Shown here in pieces: positions 42,799 to 53,309 of a stretch of 64,000 nucleotides of DNA. A program made the position numbers and the translations under genes. How positions within the stretch are numbered: position 1 is the first letter of the stretch; each line of letters begins with the position of its first letter. Origin of the DNA: Salipaludibacillus daqingensis (GTDB lineage: Bacteria; Bacillota; Bacilli; Bacillales; Salisediminibacteriaceae); the NCBI RefSeq assembly GCF_029891575.1, contig NZ_JARZHF010000001.1, positions 310,001 through 374,000 of the forward strand, in the 5' to 3' direction. The notes beneath the pieces are model-generated. The model was given only the letters and a program-made list of their open reading frames with translations. It was not told where the DNA came from and ran no database searches.

Positions 42799-44076
42799 TT
42801 AATATATCGTTACTGTATTTTCATTCATATTTTCTAATGATTGTTTAATTTGAGCCATAAACTTACCAGAAATCAAACCATCCAGTACTCGATGATCTAA
42901 CGACATACATAAGTTAACCATATGTCTCACTGCAATTGCGTCATTGTCTAATACAACCGGTCGCTTAACAATCGACTCAACGGACAAAATTGCTGCTTGA
43001 GGCGTATTTATAATCGGTTGGGATTGAATGGAACCAAATGATCCTGTATTATTCAGTGTAAATGTTCCACCTTGCATATCTTCTTGTTTCAACGAGTTAG
43101 AACGAACCTTTTGGGAAATGGTTGTCAGCTCGCGTGCAAGTCCTTTGATATTTTTTTCGTCCGCATGGCGAATGACTGGGACAAAGAGTTCATTTTCAGT
43201 AGCTACTGCCATCGATAAATGAACATCTTTATGTCGAATAATTTTATCTCCATCCCATTTAGCATTCACTTCTGGATATTTCTTTAAAGCATCAATCGTT
43301 GCTTTCATAAAGAATGGGAGGAAAGTTAACTTCATTCCTTCCTTTTCTAAAAACTCATTTTTAACTTTTTCTCGAAAACGTACAAGATCGGTCACATCCA
43401 CTTCGATCATCATCCAAGCATGTGGTGCTTCGTGTTTTGATTTCACCATATTTTGTGCGATAGCTTTACGAACACCGCTTACGGGAATTACTTCCGTGCG
43501 ACCATCAGATGATATCGGAGCTTGGCTAGCTTGTGATTTCGTAATACCCTCGTCTGCTACAGGCATATCTGCTGGCTTTGCCTCTTGAGCTGCTTCCGGT
43601 GCTTTTGGACGATCTCCACTAGCGATAATCGCTTGTAAATCTTTTCTCGTTATTCTTCCTCCACGACCTGACCCATTAACTTGAGTCAAATCAATGTCGT
43701 TTTCTTGAGCTAATCTTAAAACCGCTGGAGAGTAACGTTTCTTATTATCTTCTTCAACACTATTAGATATTTGTGAGGACTCTTGCTGCTCTTCTTTCGT
43801 CGTCTCTTTTGTCTCGTTAGATTGTTCTGAGTTACTGTCTTCTAAATCCATTTTACAAATGATCTCCCCGACCGCAATCGTTTCGTCCTCTTCTGCTATC
43901 AATTCCTTGATTGTTCCACTGTAAGAGGAAGGTATTTCGGCATTTACCTTATCGGTCATCACTTCTGCTAATGGATCATATTTATTTACTTGATCACCTG
44001 GTTTAACAAGCCATTTTGTTATTGTTCCTTCTGTTACACTTTCGCCCAATTGAGGCATGGTAATCTCCGTTGCCAT
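42799..44076 (-). CDS. bkdB: Branched-chain alpha-keto acid dehydrogenase E2, lipoamide acyltransferase
   Basis: Core subunit of the branched-chain keto acid dehydrogenase complex. The lipoyl domain (residues 1-75) has the modified Lys in VMTDKVNAEIPS; a linker rich in Glu, Ser and Gln follows; the peripheral-subunit-binding domain (YSPAVLRLAQENDIDL) and the catalytic domain with DHRVLDG (catalytic His and Asp) complete it. Length 425 is normal. ATG follows AAAGGAGG. It is the last gene of the operon, separated by 157 bases from bkdAB and followed by a strong terminator. Confidence 0.95.
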   Translation of the reverse strand: MATEITMPQLGESVTEGTITKWLVKPGDQVNKYDPLAEVMTDKVNAEIPSSYSGTIKELIAEEDETIAVGEIICKMDLEDSNSEQSNETKETTKEEQQESSQISNSVEEDNKKRYSPAVLRLAQENDIDLTQVNGSGRGGRITRKDLQAIIASGDRPKAPEAAQEAKPADMPVADEGITKSQASQAPISSDGRTEVIPVSGVRKAIAQNMVKSKHEAPHAWMMIEVDVTDLVRFREKVKNEFLEKEGMKLTFLPFFMKATIDALKKYPEVNAKWDGDKIIRHKDVHLSMAVATENELFVPVIRHADEKNIKGLARELTTISQKVRSNSLKQEDMQGGTFTLNNTGSFGSIQSQPIINTPQAAILSVESIVKRPVVLDNDAIAVRHMVNLCMSLDHRVLDGLISGKFMAQIKQSLENMNENTVTIY

Positions 44077-44233
44077 CCGTGTAACCTCCTTTTATATTAG
44101 ACTCTGTTAGTAATCATATTGATAAACGATCGATGCGAAACCCTATATGTTCTTCTATTTGAAGTTTCCATTCGGGCCAACGTAAACATATTTAATCAAT
44201 ACTGTCCTCTAACAAAATCATATTATCAACTTT

Positions 44234-45217
44234 TTAATATTCTGCTAAATCACGCATTGCTTTTTCGACTTTATCTGGGTTAACCATGAAGTTTTTCTCC
44301 ATAGGTTGTGCATATGGCATGGACGGAACATCTGGACCTGCAAGACGTTCTACAGGAGCATCCAAATCAAATAAGCAATTTTCAGCAATAATCGCTGATA
44401 CTTCACTTATGATGCTTCCCTCTTTGTTATCTTCTGTAAGTAACAACACTTTACCTGTCTTTTTCGCCGCTTCAATAATTGCCTCTTTATCAAGTGGATA
44501 GACCGTGCGAAGATCAAGTACATGAGCATCATATCCATCCTTGGCTAAGTTCTCTGCCGCTTGGAGAGCAAAATGTACACAAAGTCCATAGGTGATTACA
44601 GTAATGTCCTCTCCTTGTCTTTTCACTTCGGCTTTACCAATTGGCAGGGTGTAATCTTCGTCTGGGACTTCCCCTTTAATGAGGCGATAAGCCCGTTTAT
44701 GTTCAAAAAACAATACAGGATCATCGGAACGAATAGCTGCTTTTAATAATCCTTTTGCGTCATATGGAGTGGAAGGCATGACAATTTTCAGGCCTGGCAC
44801 ATTTGCGAACAGTGCTTCCACTGATTGAGAATGGTATAGCGCTCCGTGAACACCACCACCGTAAGGCGCTCTAAATGTAATCGGACAAATCCAATCATTG
44901 TTTGAGCGGTACCGAATCTTAGCTGCTTCCGAGACAATTTGATTGACTGCCGGCATAATGAAATCTGCAAACTGCATTTCTGCAATTGGTCTCATACCGT
45001 ACATCGCAGCACCTATTCCCACACCTGCAATAGCTGATTCTGCAAGAGGAGTATCAATGACTCTCTCCTCACCAAACTGATCATACAATCCATTTGTTGC
45101 GCGAAAAACGCCCCCACGTTTTCCAACATCTTCTCCTAATACAAATACGTTATCGTCTCTTTCCATCTCTTCTTTCATTGCTCTAGTAATTGATTCGATA
45201 TAAGACATTACTGGCAT
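44234..45217 (-). CDS. bkdAB: Branched-chain alpha-keto acid dehydrogenase E1 beta subunit
   Basis: Beta subunit of the thiamine-dependent E1 decarboxylase, 327 residues, the same length as B. subtilis BkdAB. It carries FVLGEDVGKRGGVFRAT, DTPLAESAIAGVGIGAA, and the C-terminal domain motifs (FALQAAENLAKDGYDAHVLDL). ATG at 45217 follows GAGGAGTG five bases upstream; a longer upstream reading has no site. The start overlaps the end of bkdAA region closely (stop at 45222), suggesting translational coupling. Confidence 0.95.
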   Translation of the reverse strand: MPVMSYIESITRAMKEEMERDDNVFVLGEDVGKRGGVFRATNGLYDQFGEERVIDTPLAESAIAGVGIGAAMYGMRPIAEMQFADFIMPAVNQIVSEAAKIRYRSNNDWICPITFRAPYGGGVHGALYHSQSVEALFANVPGLKIVMPSTPYDAKGLLKAAIRSDDPVLFFEHKRAYRLIKGEVPDEDYTLPIGKAEVKRQGEDITVITYGLCVHFALQAAENLAKDGYDAHVLDLRTVYPLDKEAIIEAAKKTGKVLLLTEDNKEGSIISEVSAIIAENCLFDLDAPVERLAGPDVPSMPYAQPMEKNFMVNPDKVEKAMRDLAEY

Positions 45218-45221
45218 ATGA

Positions 45222-46217
45222 TCACTCCTCTCCGTATACATGATTCATCATGGATTCTGGTTCTGCGTATGGAGCTTTTTCCGCATAATCCGTTGCTTCG
45301 TCAATTTCTCGACGGAGCTTAGCGCGGATATCTTGTTCAATCTCATCCGATAAAATCCCAATTTCCTTTAAATAAGAACCAAACGTATGAATCGAATCAA
45401 TTTTCTTAGCTGCTTCCACTTCTTCTCTCGCTCGATAAACGCTGTCATCATCATCACTTGAGTGCGGAGTTAAGCGATAAGAAACCGTTTCGATAATAGA
45501 CGGACCTTCCCCATTAAGAGCCCGTTTTCTTGCGTCATAAACCTCTTTATAAACAGCTAAAGGATCATTGCCATCAACCGATTCACCATAAATACCGTAT
45601 CCTACAGCTCTATCAGAGACTTTTTCAATATTTAATTGTTTATCTAAAGGCACAGATATCGCATATTTATTATTCTCACACATGAAAATCACAGGTAAAT
45701 CATGAACACTTGCGAAGTTGATCCCTTCATGGAAATCTCCTTGGTTAGAGGAGCCTTCACCAAATGTTGTAAAAGCAACAAAATCCTCTTTCTTCATTTT
45801 TGCAGCTAAACCAAATCCAACAGCGTGAGGAACTTGCGTTGTTACAGGAGAAGATCCGGTAACAATCCTGTTCTTCTTCGAACCAAAATGTCCAGGCATC
45901 TGCCTTCCTCCTGAGTTCGGGTCTTCTGCTTTTGCAAATGCTGACAGCATAATGTCTTTCGCTGTCATACCAAATTCAAGCACAACTCCTAAATCACGGT
46001 AATATGGTAAAACATAATCTTTCGTATTATTCAAAGCCATCGCAGCACCTACTTGGGCTGCCTCTTGCCCTTGACAAGAAATAACGAACGGAATTTTCCC
46101 TGCTCTATTTAACAACCACATTCTTTCATCGATCATTCGCGCCATTAACATCGTTTCATACATGTTAAGGACATCTTCATCTTTCAAACCAATATCATGA
46201 TGACGAAGCTTACTCAT
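45222..46217 (-). CDS. bkdAA: Branched-chain alpha-keto acid dehydrogenase E1 alpha subunit
   Basis: Alpha subunit of E1, 331 residues. The thiamine diphosphate motif GEGSSNQGDFHEGINFA and the nearby CENN are clear, and the phosphorylation-loop-like PHSSDDDDSVYR is present. ATG follows AAGGAGG. Works with BkdAB, BkdB and LpdV to oxidise the 2-keto acids of Val, Leu and Ile to branched acyl-CoA and CO2. Confidence 0.95.
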   Translation of the reverse strand: MSKLRHHDIGLKDEDVLNMYETMLMARMIDERMWLLNRAGKIPFVISCQGQEAAQVGAAMALNNTKDYVLPYYRDLGVVLEFGMTAKDIMLSAFAKAEDPNSGGRQMPGHFGSKKNRIVTGSSPVTTQVPHAVGFGLAAKMKKEDFVAFTTFGEGSSNQGDFHEGINFASVHDLPVIFMCENNKYAISVPLDKQLNIEKVSDRAVGYGIYGESVDGNDPLAVYKEVYDARKRALNGEGPSIIETVSYRLTPHSSDDDDSVYRAREEVEAAKKIDSIHTFGSYLKEIGILSDEIEQDIRAKLRREIDEATDYAEKAPYAEPESMMNHVYGEE

Positions 46218-46304
46218 TAAAAGACCTCCTTCAAATCATATCTAAAATATTGTATTCATTTCTCTCAAGTCAACTTTAAGGTTTCTTTTTCAATAGTAGA
46301 AATC

Positions 46305-47732
46305 TTATCCTCCATGAATTTCTTTCCCATCCACTGCTAAAGCCGCTTCACCAATCGCTTCTGACAAACTTGGGTGAGGGTGTATCGTGTCTGCTACTTC
46401 CCAATGAGTAGCATCTAATACTTTTGCTAATGCTGCTTCAGAAATCATATCCGTTACATGAGGACCAATCATATGTACTCCTAAAAGGTCATCGGTGTTC
46501 GCGTCTGAAACGAATTTCACAAATCCTGAAGTATCTCCATGAACAAGTGCTTTTCCTATTGCTTTAAATGGAAACTTTCCTGTTTTCACTTTGAAACCTC
46601 TATCAATCGCTGCTTTTTCTGTCATTCCAACACTTGCTACCTCAGGAGAGGAATACGTGCATTTCGCTACCATATCTTCTTCAACAGGATGAGGATTGTT
46701 TCCCGCGATATGTTCAACTGCTGCAATCCCTTCATGTGAAGCAACATGTGCCAGTTGTAAACCGCCAATCACATCACCAATTGCATAGATGTGGGATTCT
46801 TTCGTTTGATAGTGTTCGTTAACAGAGATCACATGATCTTTCACTTGAATATCTGTATTTTCCAAACCTACATCAGAAACGTTAGCAGAGCGCCCTACTG
46901 AAACGAGTAATTTATCTGTAGTGATTTCTTTTGTATCACCTTTATGTTCATATGAAACTGTTACATCATCGTTAGCAACTGATATATTATCAGAAATTAC
47001 TTTTGCACTCGTTAATACTTTTACCCCTTTTTTCTTTAAAGAACGTTGCATTTCTTTTGAAATTTCTTCATCTTCAAATGGCAAAATCCGGTCTAAATAC
47101 TCTAATACTGTAACCTTGACTCCAAAATCAGCAAACATTGATGCCCATTCGATCCCGATAACACCACCGCCAATAATTGTCAATGAGCTTGGTAATTCTT
47201 CAAGTCGAAGAGCACCTTCAGAAGAAAGAATCACCTTTTCGTCTAAAACCAATCCTGGAAGTGATTTAGGCTTGCTTCCAGTAGCGATAATCACGTTTTT
47301 AGGAACTAACATTTCATTTTCCGTTCCATCATTATTCTCTACAGAAATCGTTCCAGATGTTGGTGAAAAGATAGACGGCCCAAGAATTCGACCAAAACCT
47401 TCAAATACGTCAATTTTTCCTTTTTTCATTAAATGTTGGACACCTTTGTAAAGTTGATCAACGATTTTTGTTTTTCTTTCTTGAACTTTAATAAAATTTA
47501 AAGAAGGTTTTTCGCTAATAACCCCAAATTCTTCCGCTTCTTTTACCGTTTTAAACACTTCTGCACTGCGTAAAAAAGCTTTACTAGGAATACATCCTTG
47601 ATGGAGACATGTTCCTCCTAGCTTTTCTTTTTCCACAACCGCAACTTTTAACCCAAGTTGAGAAGCACGTATAGCAGCAACATATCCACCAGTACCAGCT
47701 CCTAATATGACCAGGTCATATTCTTTAGCCAT
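46305..47732 (-). CDS. lpdV: Dihydrolipoyl dehydrogenase of the Bkd complex
   Basis: E3 flavoprotein of 475 residues. FAD motif LVILGAGTGGYVAAIRA; redox disulfide in GGTCLHQGCIPSKAF (Cys-x4-Cys); NAD motif IIGGGVIGIEWASMF; and the C-terminal His/Glu dyad in HPHPSLSEAI. ATG follows AGGAGGG. Reoxidises the dihydrolipoyl arm of BkdB. The placement between buk and bkdAA matches the bkd operon of B. subtilis. Confidence 0.95.
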   Translation of the reverse strand: MAKEYDLVILGAGTGGYVAAIRASQLGLKVAVVEKEKLGGTCLHQGCIPSKAFLRSAEVFKTVKEAEEFGVISEKPSLNFIKVQERKTKIVDQLYKGVQHLMKKGKIDVFEGFGRILGPSIFSPTSGTISVENNDGTENEMLVPKNVIIATGSKPKSLPGLVLDEKVILSSEGALRLEELPSSLTIIGGGVIGIEWASMFADFGVKVTVLEYLDRILPFEDEEISKEMQRSLKKKGVKVLTSAKVISDNISVANDDVTVSYEHKGDTKEITTDKLLVSVGRSANVSDVGLENTDIQVKDHVISVNEHYQTKESHIYAIGDVIGGLQLAHVASHEGIAAVEHIAGNNPHPVEEDMVAKCTYSSPEVASVGMTEKAAIDRGFKVKTGKFPFKAIGKALVHGDTSGFVKFVSDANTDDLLGVHMIGPHVTDMISEAALAKVLDATHWEVADTIHPHPSLSEAIGEAALAVDGKEIHGG

Positions 47733-47774
47733 AAAAATCCCTCCTACAAAATAATTTTAATGGTCAAGTTTTAT

Positions 47775-48857
47775 TTACACAACATAATCTTTTGGTTTCT
47801 CGTCTCCACGTAACACTCGCAACGCTCCTTCTGAAAGGGCATGCATCTCATTTTCTCCTGGTTCTATAATGACCTTTGATATCCATTTTACACGAGATAC
47901 GATTTTATGGACAAATTCTTTTCCATAAGCCAAACCACCAGTTAAAACGATAGCGTCTACCTCCCCTGATAAAACTGCTGCATTACTGCCAATTTCTTTA
48001 GCAATTTGATAAGCCATTGCCTCATAAACTAATTCAGCCTGCTCGTCCCCTTTAGATATTCGATTTTCCACTTCTACGGCATCATTTGTTCCGAGGTATC
48101 CGACTAAACCACCTTGACCTACAATTTTTTTCATAATTTCGTCTGGATAATACTCTCCTGAAAAGCACATGGATACGAGATCCCCTGCTGGAACCGTTCC
48201 TGCTCTTTCTGGTGAAAAAGGCCCTTCTCCGTGAAGTCCATTGTTTACATCAATGACCTTCCCTCCTCTATGCGCACCAACGGTTACACCACCACCCATA
48301 TGTACAACGATCAAATTCAACTCATCATAGGCTCGACCCATATCGGCCGATACTTTTCGCGCCACTGCTTTTTGATTAAGTGCATGAAAAATACTTTTTC
48401 TTTCAAAGTCAGCAAAACCTGATACTTTCGCAACAGGATCTAATTCATCTACAACAACTGGATCGACGATATATGCTTCAATATTCAACTGCTCAGCAAT
48501 TTCATTAGCAATAATTCCACCTAAATTCGATGCATGCTGCCCAGAATAGCCTTGACGTAAGTCTTTTAACATTTGTTCATTAACTTTGTATGTTCCACCT
48601 TTTATCGGTCGAAGTAACCCTCCTCGTCCAACAACTGCTGACAACTTAGAGAGATTAATTCCACTTTGATCTAGTATATTAAGAATCATCTCTTTTCTAA
48701 ACATATATTGATCAATAATGGAATCAAAGGCACTTAAAGATTCTCGGTCATGACGAATCGTTTCTTCCAGTATTTCAATCTCATTATCATATACAGCAAT
48801 TTTCGTTGAAGTAGACCCTGGATTAATAGATAAAATGCGAAATTCTTGATGTTCCAC
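47775..48857 (-). CDS. buk: Butyrate kinase, branched-chain type
   Basis: Acetokinase-family kinase of 360 residues that forms ATP from butyryl- or branched acyl-phosphate. The ATP/phosphate motif [15 protein letters not shown] is at residues about 10-24; further landmarks are [21 protein letters not shown] and [11 protein letters not shown] at 48857 follows TTGGAGGG; a TTG seven codons before it lacks a site. Paired with ptb, it recovers ATP from acyl-CoA produced when the complex runs in catabolism. Confidence 0.93.
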   Translation of the reverse strand: MEHQEFRILSINPGSTSTKIAVYDNEIEILEETIRHDRESLSAFDSIIDQYMFRKEMILNILDQSGINLSKLSAVVGRGGLLRPIKGGTYKVNEQMLKDLRQGYSGQHASNLGGIIANEIAEQLNIEAYIVDPVVVDELDPVAKVSGFADFERKSIFHALNQKAVARKVSADMGRAYDELNLIVVHMGGGVTVGAHRGGKVIDVNNGLHGEGPFSPERAGTVPAGDLVSMCFSGEYYPDEIMKKIVGQGGLVGYLGTNDAVEVENRISKGDEQAELVYEAMAYQIAKEIGSNAAVLSGEVDAIVLTGGLAYGKEFVHKIVSRVKWISKVIIEPGENEMHALSEGALRVLRGDEKPKDYVV

Positions 48858-48899
48858 TTGTATTCCCTCCAAACGCAATGGAAAAGCTTAATAACTTGG

Positions 48900-48990
48900 C
48901 CCCCTTCTTAAATAAAAGAGATCTGTTAAAGAATAATATTGATTTTCGTTATCATAACGAAACGATAACAGAGCCTAATAAAGAAGGGGG
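48900..48990 (-). other. Long folded RNA element between bcd and buk
   Basis: In the bcd-buk gap of 152 bases, CCCCCTTCTT (minus-strand reading) at one end pairs with AAGAAGGGGG at the other, CTGTTA with TAACAG inside it, and TTTCGTTA with TAACGAAA at the tip. The result is one extended stem about 90 bases long. No T-run follows, so it does not look like a terminator; an mRNA processing or stability element is more likely. Confidence 0.55.
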
Positions 48991-49009
48991 ACAGTTTTTT
49001 CTATTACCG

Positions 49010-50110
49010 TTAAGACCTTCCACGGCTTAATATACTCATGCCATTCGTTAAAAATTGTCTTCTTGATTTTCTCATTGTTTCAATTCTTTCTTCGGCCATA
49101 CGATTCGCTGCAACGTATGATGGAATTTTATCTCGTTTTGAAATTTCAAAAATTTTAGAAATACTATCATAAATTGTTTCAACTTTTTTCATAGCACGGT
49201 CACGGTTATAGCCGATTAATTCATCAGCCACATTGATTACACCACCTGAGTTTATCACGTAATCAGGGGCATAAACGATTTCTTTATCTTGTATAATATC
49301 ACCATGTCTTGTTTCCTTTAACTGGTTATTAGCTGCACCAGCAATAACTTTGGCTTTCAATTGCGGAATTGTTTCATCATTGATAATGGCTCCTAAAGCA
49401 CAAGGAGAGAAGATATCACAGTCAACGGCATAGATGTCATTAATATCAACAGCTTTTGCGCCGAACTCCTCTACTGCTTTTTTAACAGGTTCTTTATTAA
49501 TGTCCGTCACTACTAATTTTGCTCCTTCTTCATGGAGGTGCCGACACAATTGATAAGACACATTTCCTACTCCTTGAACAGCAATCGTTTTCCCTTCAAG
49601 TGAATCATCACCAAAAGCTTCTTTTGCTGCCGCTTTCATACCAACATAAACGCCATAAGCTGTCACTGGAGATGGATTCCCCGATGATCCGAATGCAGGA
49701 GAAATTCCCGTTACATATTCTGTTTCTGAATAAACCAAATCCATATCTTCAACGGTAGTTCCTACGTCTTCCGCCGTAATATACCGACCATTCAAACCTT
49801 GAATGAATCTTCCGAATGCCCGAAACATTGCTTCGTTTTTATCTTTTCGTGGATCACCAATAATGACCGTTTTTCCACCACCTAAATTCAAACCTGCTGC
49901 AGCATTCTTATATGTCATCCCTTTTGCCAATCGAAGTGCATCTTCAAACGCAGCTTCTTCTGATTCATATGTCCACATTCTAGTGCCACCAAGCGCCGGA
50001 CCTAATGTTGTATCGTGAATAGCAATAATTGCTTTCAGTCCCGATTCCTTATCTTGACATACAACAGTCTGTTCATAATCATACATTTCCATATACTTAA
50101 ATAATTCCAT
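49010..50110 (-). CDS. bcd: Leucine (branched-chain amino acid) dehydrogenase
   Basis: NAD-dependent oxidative deaminase of Leu, Ile and Val to the 2-keto acids used by the Bkd complex, 366 residues. Catalytic Lys region [12 protein letters not shown]; the substrate motif [13 protein letters not shown]; the Rossmann motif [17 protein letters not shown] follows GGGGGAA. It lies between ptb and buk, as in the B. subtilis operon. Confidence 0.95.
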   Translation of the reverse strand: MELFKYMEMYDYEQTVVCQDKESGLKAIIAIHDTTLGPALGGTRMWTYESEEAAFEDALRLAKGMTYKNAAAGLNLGGGKTVIIGDPRKDKNEAMFRAFGRFIQGLNGRYITAEDVGTTVEDMDLVYSETEYVTGISPAFGSSGNPSPVTAYGVYVGMKAAAKEAFGDDSLEGKTIAVQGVGNVSYQLCRHLHEEGAKLVVTDINKEPVKKAVEEFGAKAVDINDIYAVDCDIFSPCALGAIINDETIPQLKAKVIAGAANNQLKETRHGDIIQDKEIVYAPDYVINSGGVINVADELIGYNRDRAMKKVETIYDSISKIFEISKRDKIPSYVAANRMAEERIETMRKSRRQFLTNGMSILSRGRS

Positions 50111-50145
50111 GATTCTATTCCCCCTAAGAAAGTTTTTATCCGTAA

Positions 50146-51051
50146 TTATTTTGCAGCACTTAAAGCCATAGCCATAGAAAATAACTTACTATCAGCTGAG
50201 TCTGAGCGAGACGTTAATATAATTGGAGCTTTTGCACCTAATATCATCCCACCTACTATAGCTTGACCAAAGTGCGTCAATGATTTGTACAATACGTTTC
50301 CTACTTCAATTGTTGGAACCATTAGGATATCTGCTTTACCTGCGACACTAGAAGTAATTCCTTTTTGAGTCGCCGCTTCTTCTGATACTGCATTATCGAA
50401 ACCGAGTGGTCCATCAATATCACATTCGAGAATTTGGTTTCTACGATTCATTTGTGTTAGTGCAGCTGCATCGATTGTTGCTTGCATCGCTGGATTTACA
50501 GTTTCTACTGCAGCAATGACAGCAACTTTTGGCCTGTTGAATCCCATTTTTCTTAAGGATTGTACAGCATTCTCAATGATCTGTGCTTTTTCTTTTAAGT
50601 CAGGTGAGATATTCATCGCTGCATCAGTTACAAAAAGTAACTTAGAACTCGCTGGCATCGAGAATCCTGCTAAATGGGAAAGAATATTGCCAGTTCTTAA
50701 CCCGTTTTCCTTATTTAACACAGCTTTTAATATCACAGAGGTTGAAACCATTCCCTTCATCAAGGCATGCGCTTTTCCATTTTTCACACATTGAACAGCT
50801 TTGTTTGCTGATGATAGGCTATCTTGCGTATAAGCCCACTCTATCTGCTCCATTTCATACTCATTAAAATAAACATTTTTTTTCGCTTTGTCCATCTCTT
50901 CTTTAGGCCCAATAAAAATAAATGAGGCTAATTTTTTCTCCATTGCTTTTTTTGCCGCTTCAAATAAAGAAGGGTCTGTGGCGTGAGCAATAGCAATCGT
51001 TTTCTGTTCTGGTTGTTTTTGAATCGCTTTAACCAAACTTTCAAGATTCAT
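50146..51051 (-). CDS. ptb: Phosphate butyryltransferase
   Basis: Transfers the acyl group between CoA and phosphate, 301 residues. PTA/PTB-family motifs: [15 protein letters not shown], a mid-chain [16 protein letters not shown] and the C-terminal [22 protein letters not shown] at 51051 follows GAAAGGTGG; an earlier ATG pair has no site. First gene of the bkd operon, behind the sigma-54 promoter. Confidence 0.93.
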   Translation of the reverse strand: MNLESLVKAIQKQPEQKTIAIAHATDPSLFEAAKKAMEKKLASFIFIGPKEEMDKAKKNVYFNEYEMEQIEWAYTQDSLSSANKAVQCVKNGKAHALMKGMVSTSVILKAVLNKENGLRTGNILSHLAGFSMPASSKLLFVTDAAMNISPDLKEKAQIIENAVQSLRKMGFNRPKVAVIAAVETVNPAMQATIDAAALTQMNRRNQILECDIDGPLGFDNAVSEEAATQKGITSSVAGKADILMVPTIEVGNVLYKSLTHFGQAIVGGMILGAKAPIILTSRSDSADSKLFSMAMALSAAK

Positions 51052-51104
51052 ATCTTTCCACCTTTCAGTCATCATTCACTAACCCCACCTTAATATAATT
51101 TAGA

Positions 51105-51121
51105 TGCAATAATCATGCCAA
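51105..51121 (-). promoter_or_regulatory. Sigma-54 promoter of the bkd operon
   Basis: TTGGCATGATTATTGCA contains GG and GC exactly ten bases apart, the -24/-12 signature of SigL (sigma-54). It lies 54 bases before ptb and directly downstream of the BkdR gene. Confidence 0.85.
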
Positions 51122-51172
51122 GAGGTTATATAACTTGATAACGCTTTCATCGATATACTTGCACTCAGATAC

Positions 51173-51233
51173 CCACGCAAAATATTTCATGTTACGCAAT
51201 ATTTTGCGTGCAATTATTTGCACAAAATGCGTT
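51173..51233. promoter_or_regulatory. Probable BkdR upstream activating sites
   Basis: Three related motifs, ACGCAAAATAT, the imperfect palindrome ACGCAATATTTTGCGT and CAAAATGCGT, are clustered 50 to 130 bases upstream of the sigma-54 promoter, where an enhancer-binding activator would sit. Assigning them to BkdR is inference. Confidence 0.5.
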
Positions 51234-51245
51234 ACACATATTTCC

Positions 51246-53309
51246 TTACAAGTTGTATTTATCAATTTTATAATACAAATTTCTTAGTGATACTCGTAAT
51301 AACTTTGCAGCTTTTGTTTTATTACCATCGTTTTGTAACAAAGCATGATGAATAATCATTTTCTCTTGCTTATTCATTTGTTCTTGCAGTGACATGTCAT
51401 TAGGACTAGCTTTGGCCAACTCAAAATTGTCAGAATCATTATTAACAGCTAACCCATTTAGTTTTGGCAAGTTTTTTTCATTAATTTCCTTTTCAGCATA
51501 ATGCATATGTATCATTGCTCGCCCTAACACATTTTCTAACTCTCTTACATTCCCCGGCCATTCATATTCCATTAGTCGTTTCAAAGCCTGTTCTGATATC
51601 GTTTCTACACTTCTCCCGTAGTCTTGATTCAATTTTGTTAATAAATGAAGAGATAAGTCCAAAAGATCGCTTTTTCTTTCCCTTAAAGAAGGAATATAAA
51701 TTGGCATGCGATTCAACCTGTAATATAGATCAGAACGAAATACCTTTTCTTGCATCTTTTTTTCAATGTTTACATTCGTTGCAGCAATCACTCTGACATC
51801 GATATCAACAGGTTTCGTCCCTCCAACACGAACGATCTCATGTTCTTGGAGTACTCTTAAAAGTTTCGCCTGCATATTTGACGACAGTTCTCCAATTTCA
51901 TCAAGAAAAATGCTTCCGTTATTCGCTTCTTCGAATAATCCTTTTTTTCCACCTCTTTTAGCTCCTGAAAATGCTCCTTCTTCATAGCCAAATAATTCAC
52001 TTTCTAATAATGATTCAGAAATTGCTGCACAGTTCACTCGAATAAACTTATTATATTTTCGACTACTTTTATTATGTATCGCATGGGCGAACAGTTCTTT
52101 CCCTGTTCCAGATTCACCTCTTAAAAAAATGGTCGCAGGTGTTCCTGCAGCAACATTTGCTTGTTGAATCGCAAATGTTAATTCAGCTGAATTACCTATG
52201 ATATCCTCAAAATGGTATTTCGCTTCTAACGTTCTAATAATTTTTTTTGCTCTTTCTAATTCATGAGTTAATTCTTCCATTTCAGACATATCATGAACGA
52301 CACCAACACTTCCTTTTAATATGCCATCAACAATAACAGGTGCAACATTGACTATCACGTCTTTTCGGAAAGGACCTACTTTCATTTTCACCCCGCGGAC
52401 GGGCTTTTTAGTCTTTAATACTTGCATATGCATACTTTCGCCTTCGGAAATATCCGTTGTGGCTGGTTTTCCGATAACTTCTTCTTTTGTTAGTCCGGTT
52501 ATTCTCGTATAAGCTGGGTTGATCAATAACCCTTTACCATTTTCATCAACGACAGAAATGGCATCATCTGAAGAGAAAATAATAGCCTCAAGCATCGTTT
52601 GAATACTTTTTAAATTTGTCACTTCTTCTGCCATTTTAACAATTTCTGTAATATCGCGAAATACGGCTAACGCACCGATAAGTTGGCCTTCATTAAACAT
52701 CGGTACCCTCGTCGTTATAATGGAACGATCTTGAGAAAGAACTTGTTTTCGATTTTTTTCACTTGTTTTCGTATGTAACACTCTTGGTAATTCACTCGTT
52801 TTCATCACATCAGTTATCTTTTTTCCTAATACATTCAAACGAGATAGACCTGTAATGTCCTCCGCTCTTTTATTAATTAGCGTGACATGTTCACTTTGGT
52901 CAATGGCAATCATTCCATCATGGGTGGAATTTAATATATTATTCATTTTCTCATTATGATTTTTTACTTCTTCTAACAACTGTTCTTTTTCTTCCATTAA
53001 ATAAAACATAATAGAAGCAATTGAACTTGGTATCACAGTAATGGAATTGTCTGTTAGATGCTCCTTAATATCACTATACAGTTGTTGATTTCCAGTCACT
53101 TCGATAATCACATCGATAGGAGATAACTGTTTCACTGCCAATTTCCAGTCTTCAAATAAAAGGATCGCAGGTTTCAAAGCTCTTATTTTAGCCAAACTAT
53201 TTGGATCTTTATCGACAACACCAATCACTTCTAAATGGTCTGTCTCAGAGAGGACATCTAATATAGCGGATCCCCCATCTCCTGCGCCAATCAACACAAC
53301 TCGCTTCAC
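51246..53309 (-). CDS. bkdR: Sigma-54-dependent transcriptional activator BkdR
   Basis: Enhancer-binding activator of 687 residues. The N-terminus is a Rossmann-like region (VVLIGAGDGGSAILDVL), then PAS domains (about residues 125-230 and 240-345), then the AAA+ sigma-54 interaction domain with GESGTGKELFAHAIH (Walker A), the variant loop GAFSGAKRGGKKG, and FLDEIGELS (Walker B), and finally a Fis-type helix-turn-helix (NKTKAAKLLRVSLRNLYYKI). GTG at 53309 follows AAAGGGGG; an earlier reading is unsupported. It activates the adjacent bkd operon. Note GAFSGA in place of the common GAFTGA. Confidence 0.95.
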   Translation of the reverse strand: MKRVVLIGAGDGGSAILDVLSETDHLEVIGVVDKDPNSLAKIRALKPAILLFEDWKLAVKQLSPIDVIIEVTGNQQLYSDIKEHLTDNSITVIPSSIASIMFYLMEEKEQLLEEVKNHNEKMNNILNSTHDGMIAIDQSEHVTLINKRAEDITGLSRLNVLGKKITDVMKTSELPRVLHTKTSEKNRKQVLSQDRSIITTRVPMFNEGQLIGALAVFRDITEIVKMAEEVTNLKSIQTMLEAIIFSSDDAISVVDENGKGLLINPAYTRITGLTKEEVIGKPATTDISEGESMHMQVLKTKKPVRGVKMKVGPFRKDVIVNVAPVIVDGILKGSVGVVHDMSEMEELTHELERAKKIIRTLEAKYHFEDIIGNSAELTFAIQQANVAAGTPATIFLRGESGTGKELFAHAIHNKSSRKYNKFIRVNCAAISESLLESELFGYEEGAFSGAKRGGKKGLFEEANNGSIFLDEIGELSSNMQAKLLRVLQEHEIVRVGGTKPVDIDVRVIAATNVNIEKKMQEKVFRSDLYYRLNRMPIYIPSLRERKSDLLDLSLHLLTKLNQDYGRSVETISEQALKRLMEYEWPGNVRELENVLGRAMIHMHYAEKEINEKNLPKLNGLAVNNDSDNFELAKASPNDMSLQEQMNKQEKMIIHHALLQNDGNKTKAAKLLRVSLRNLYYKIDKYNL

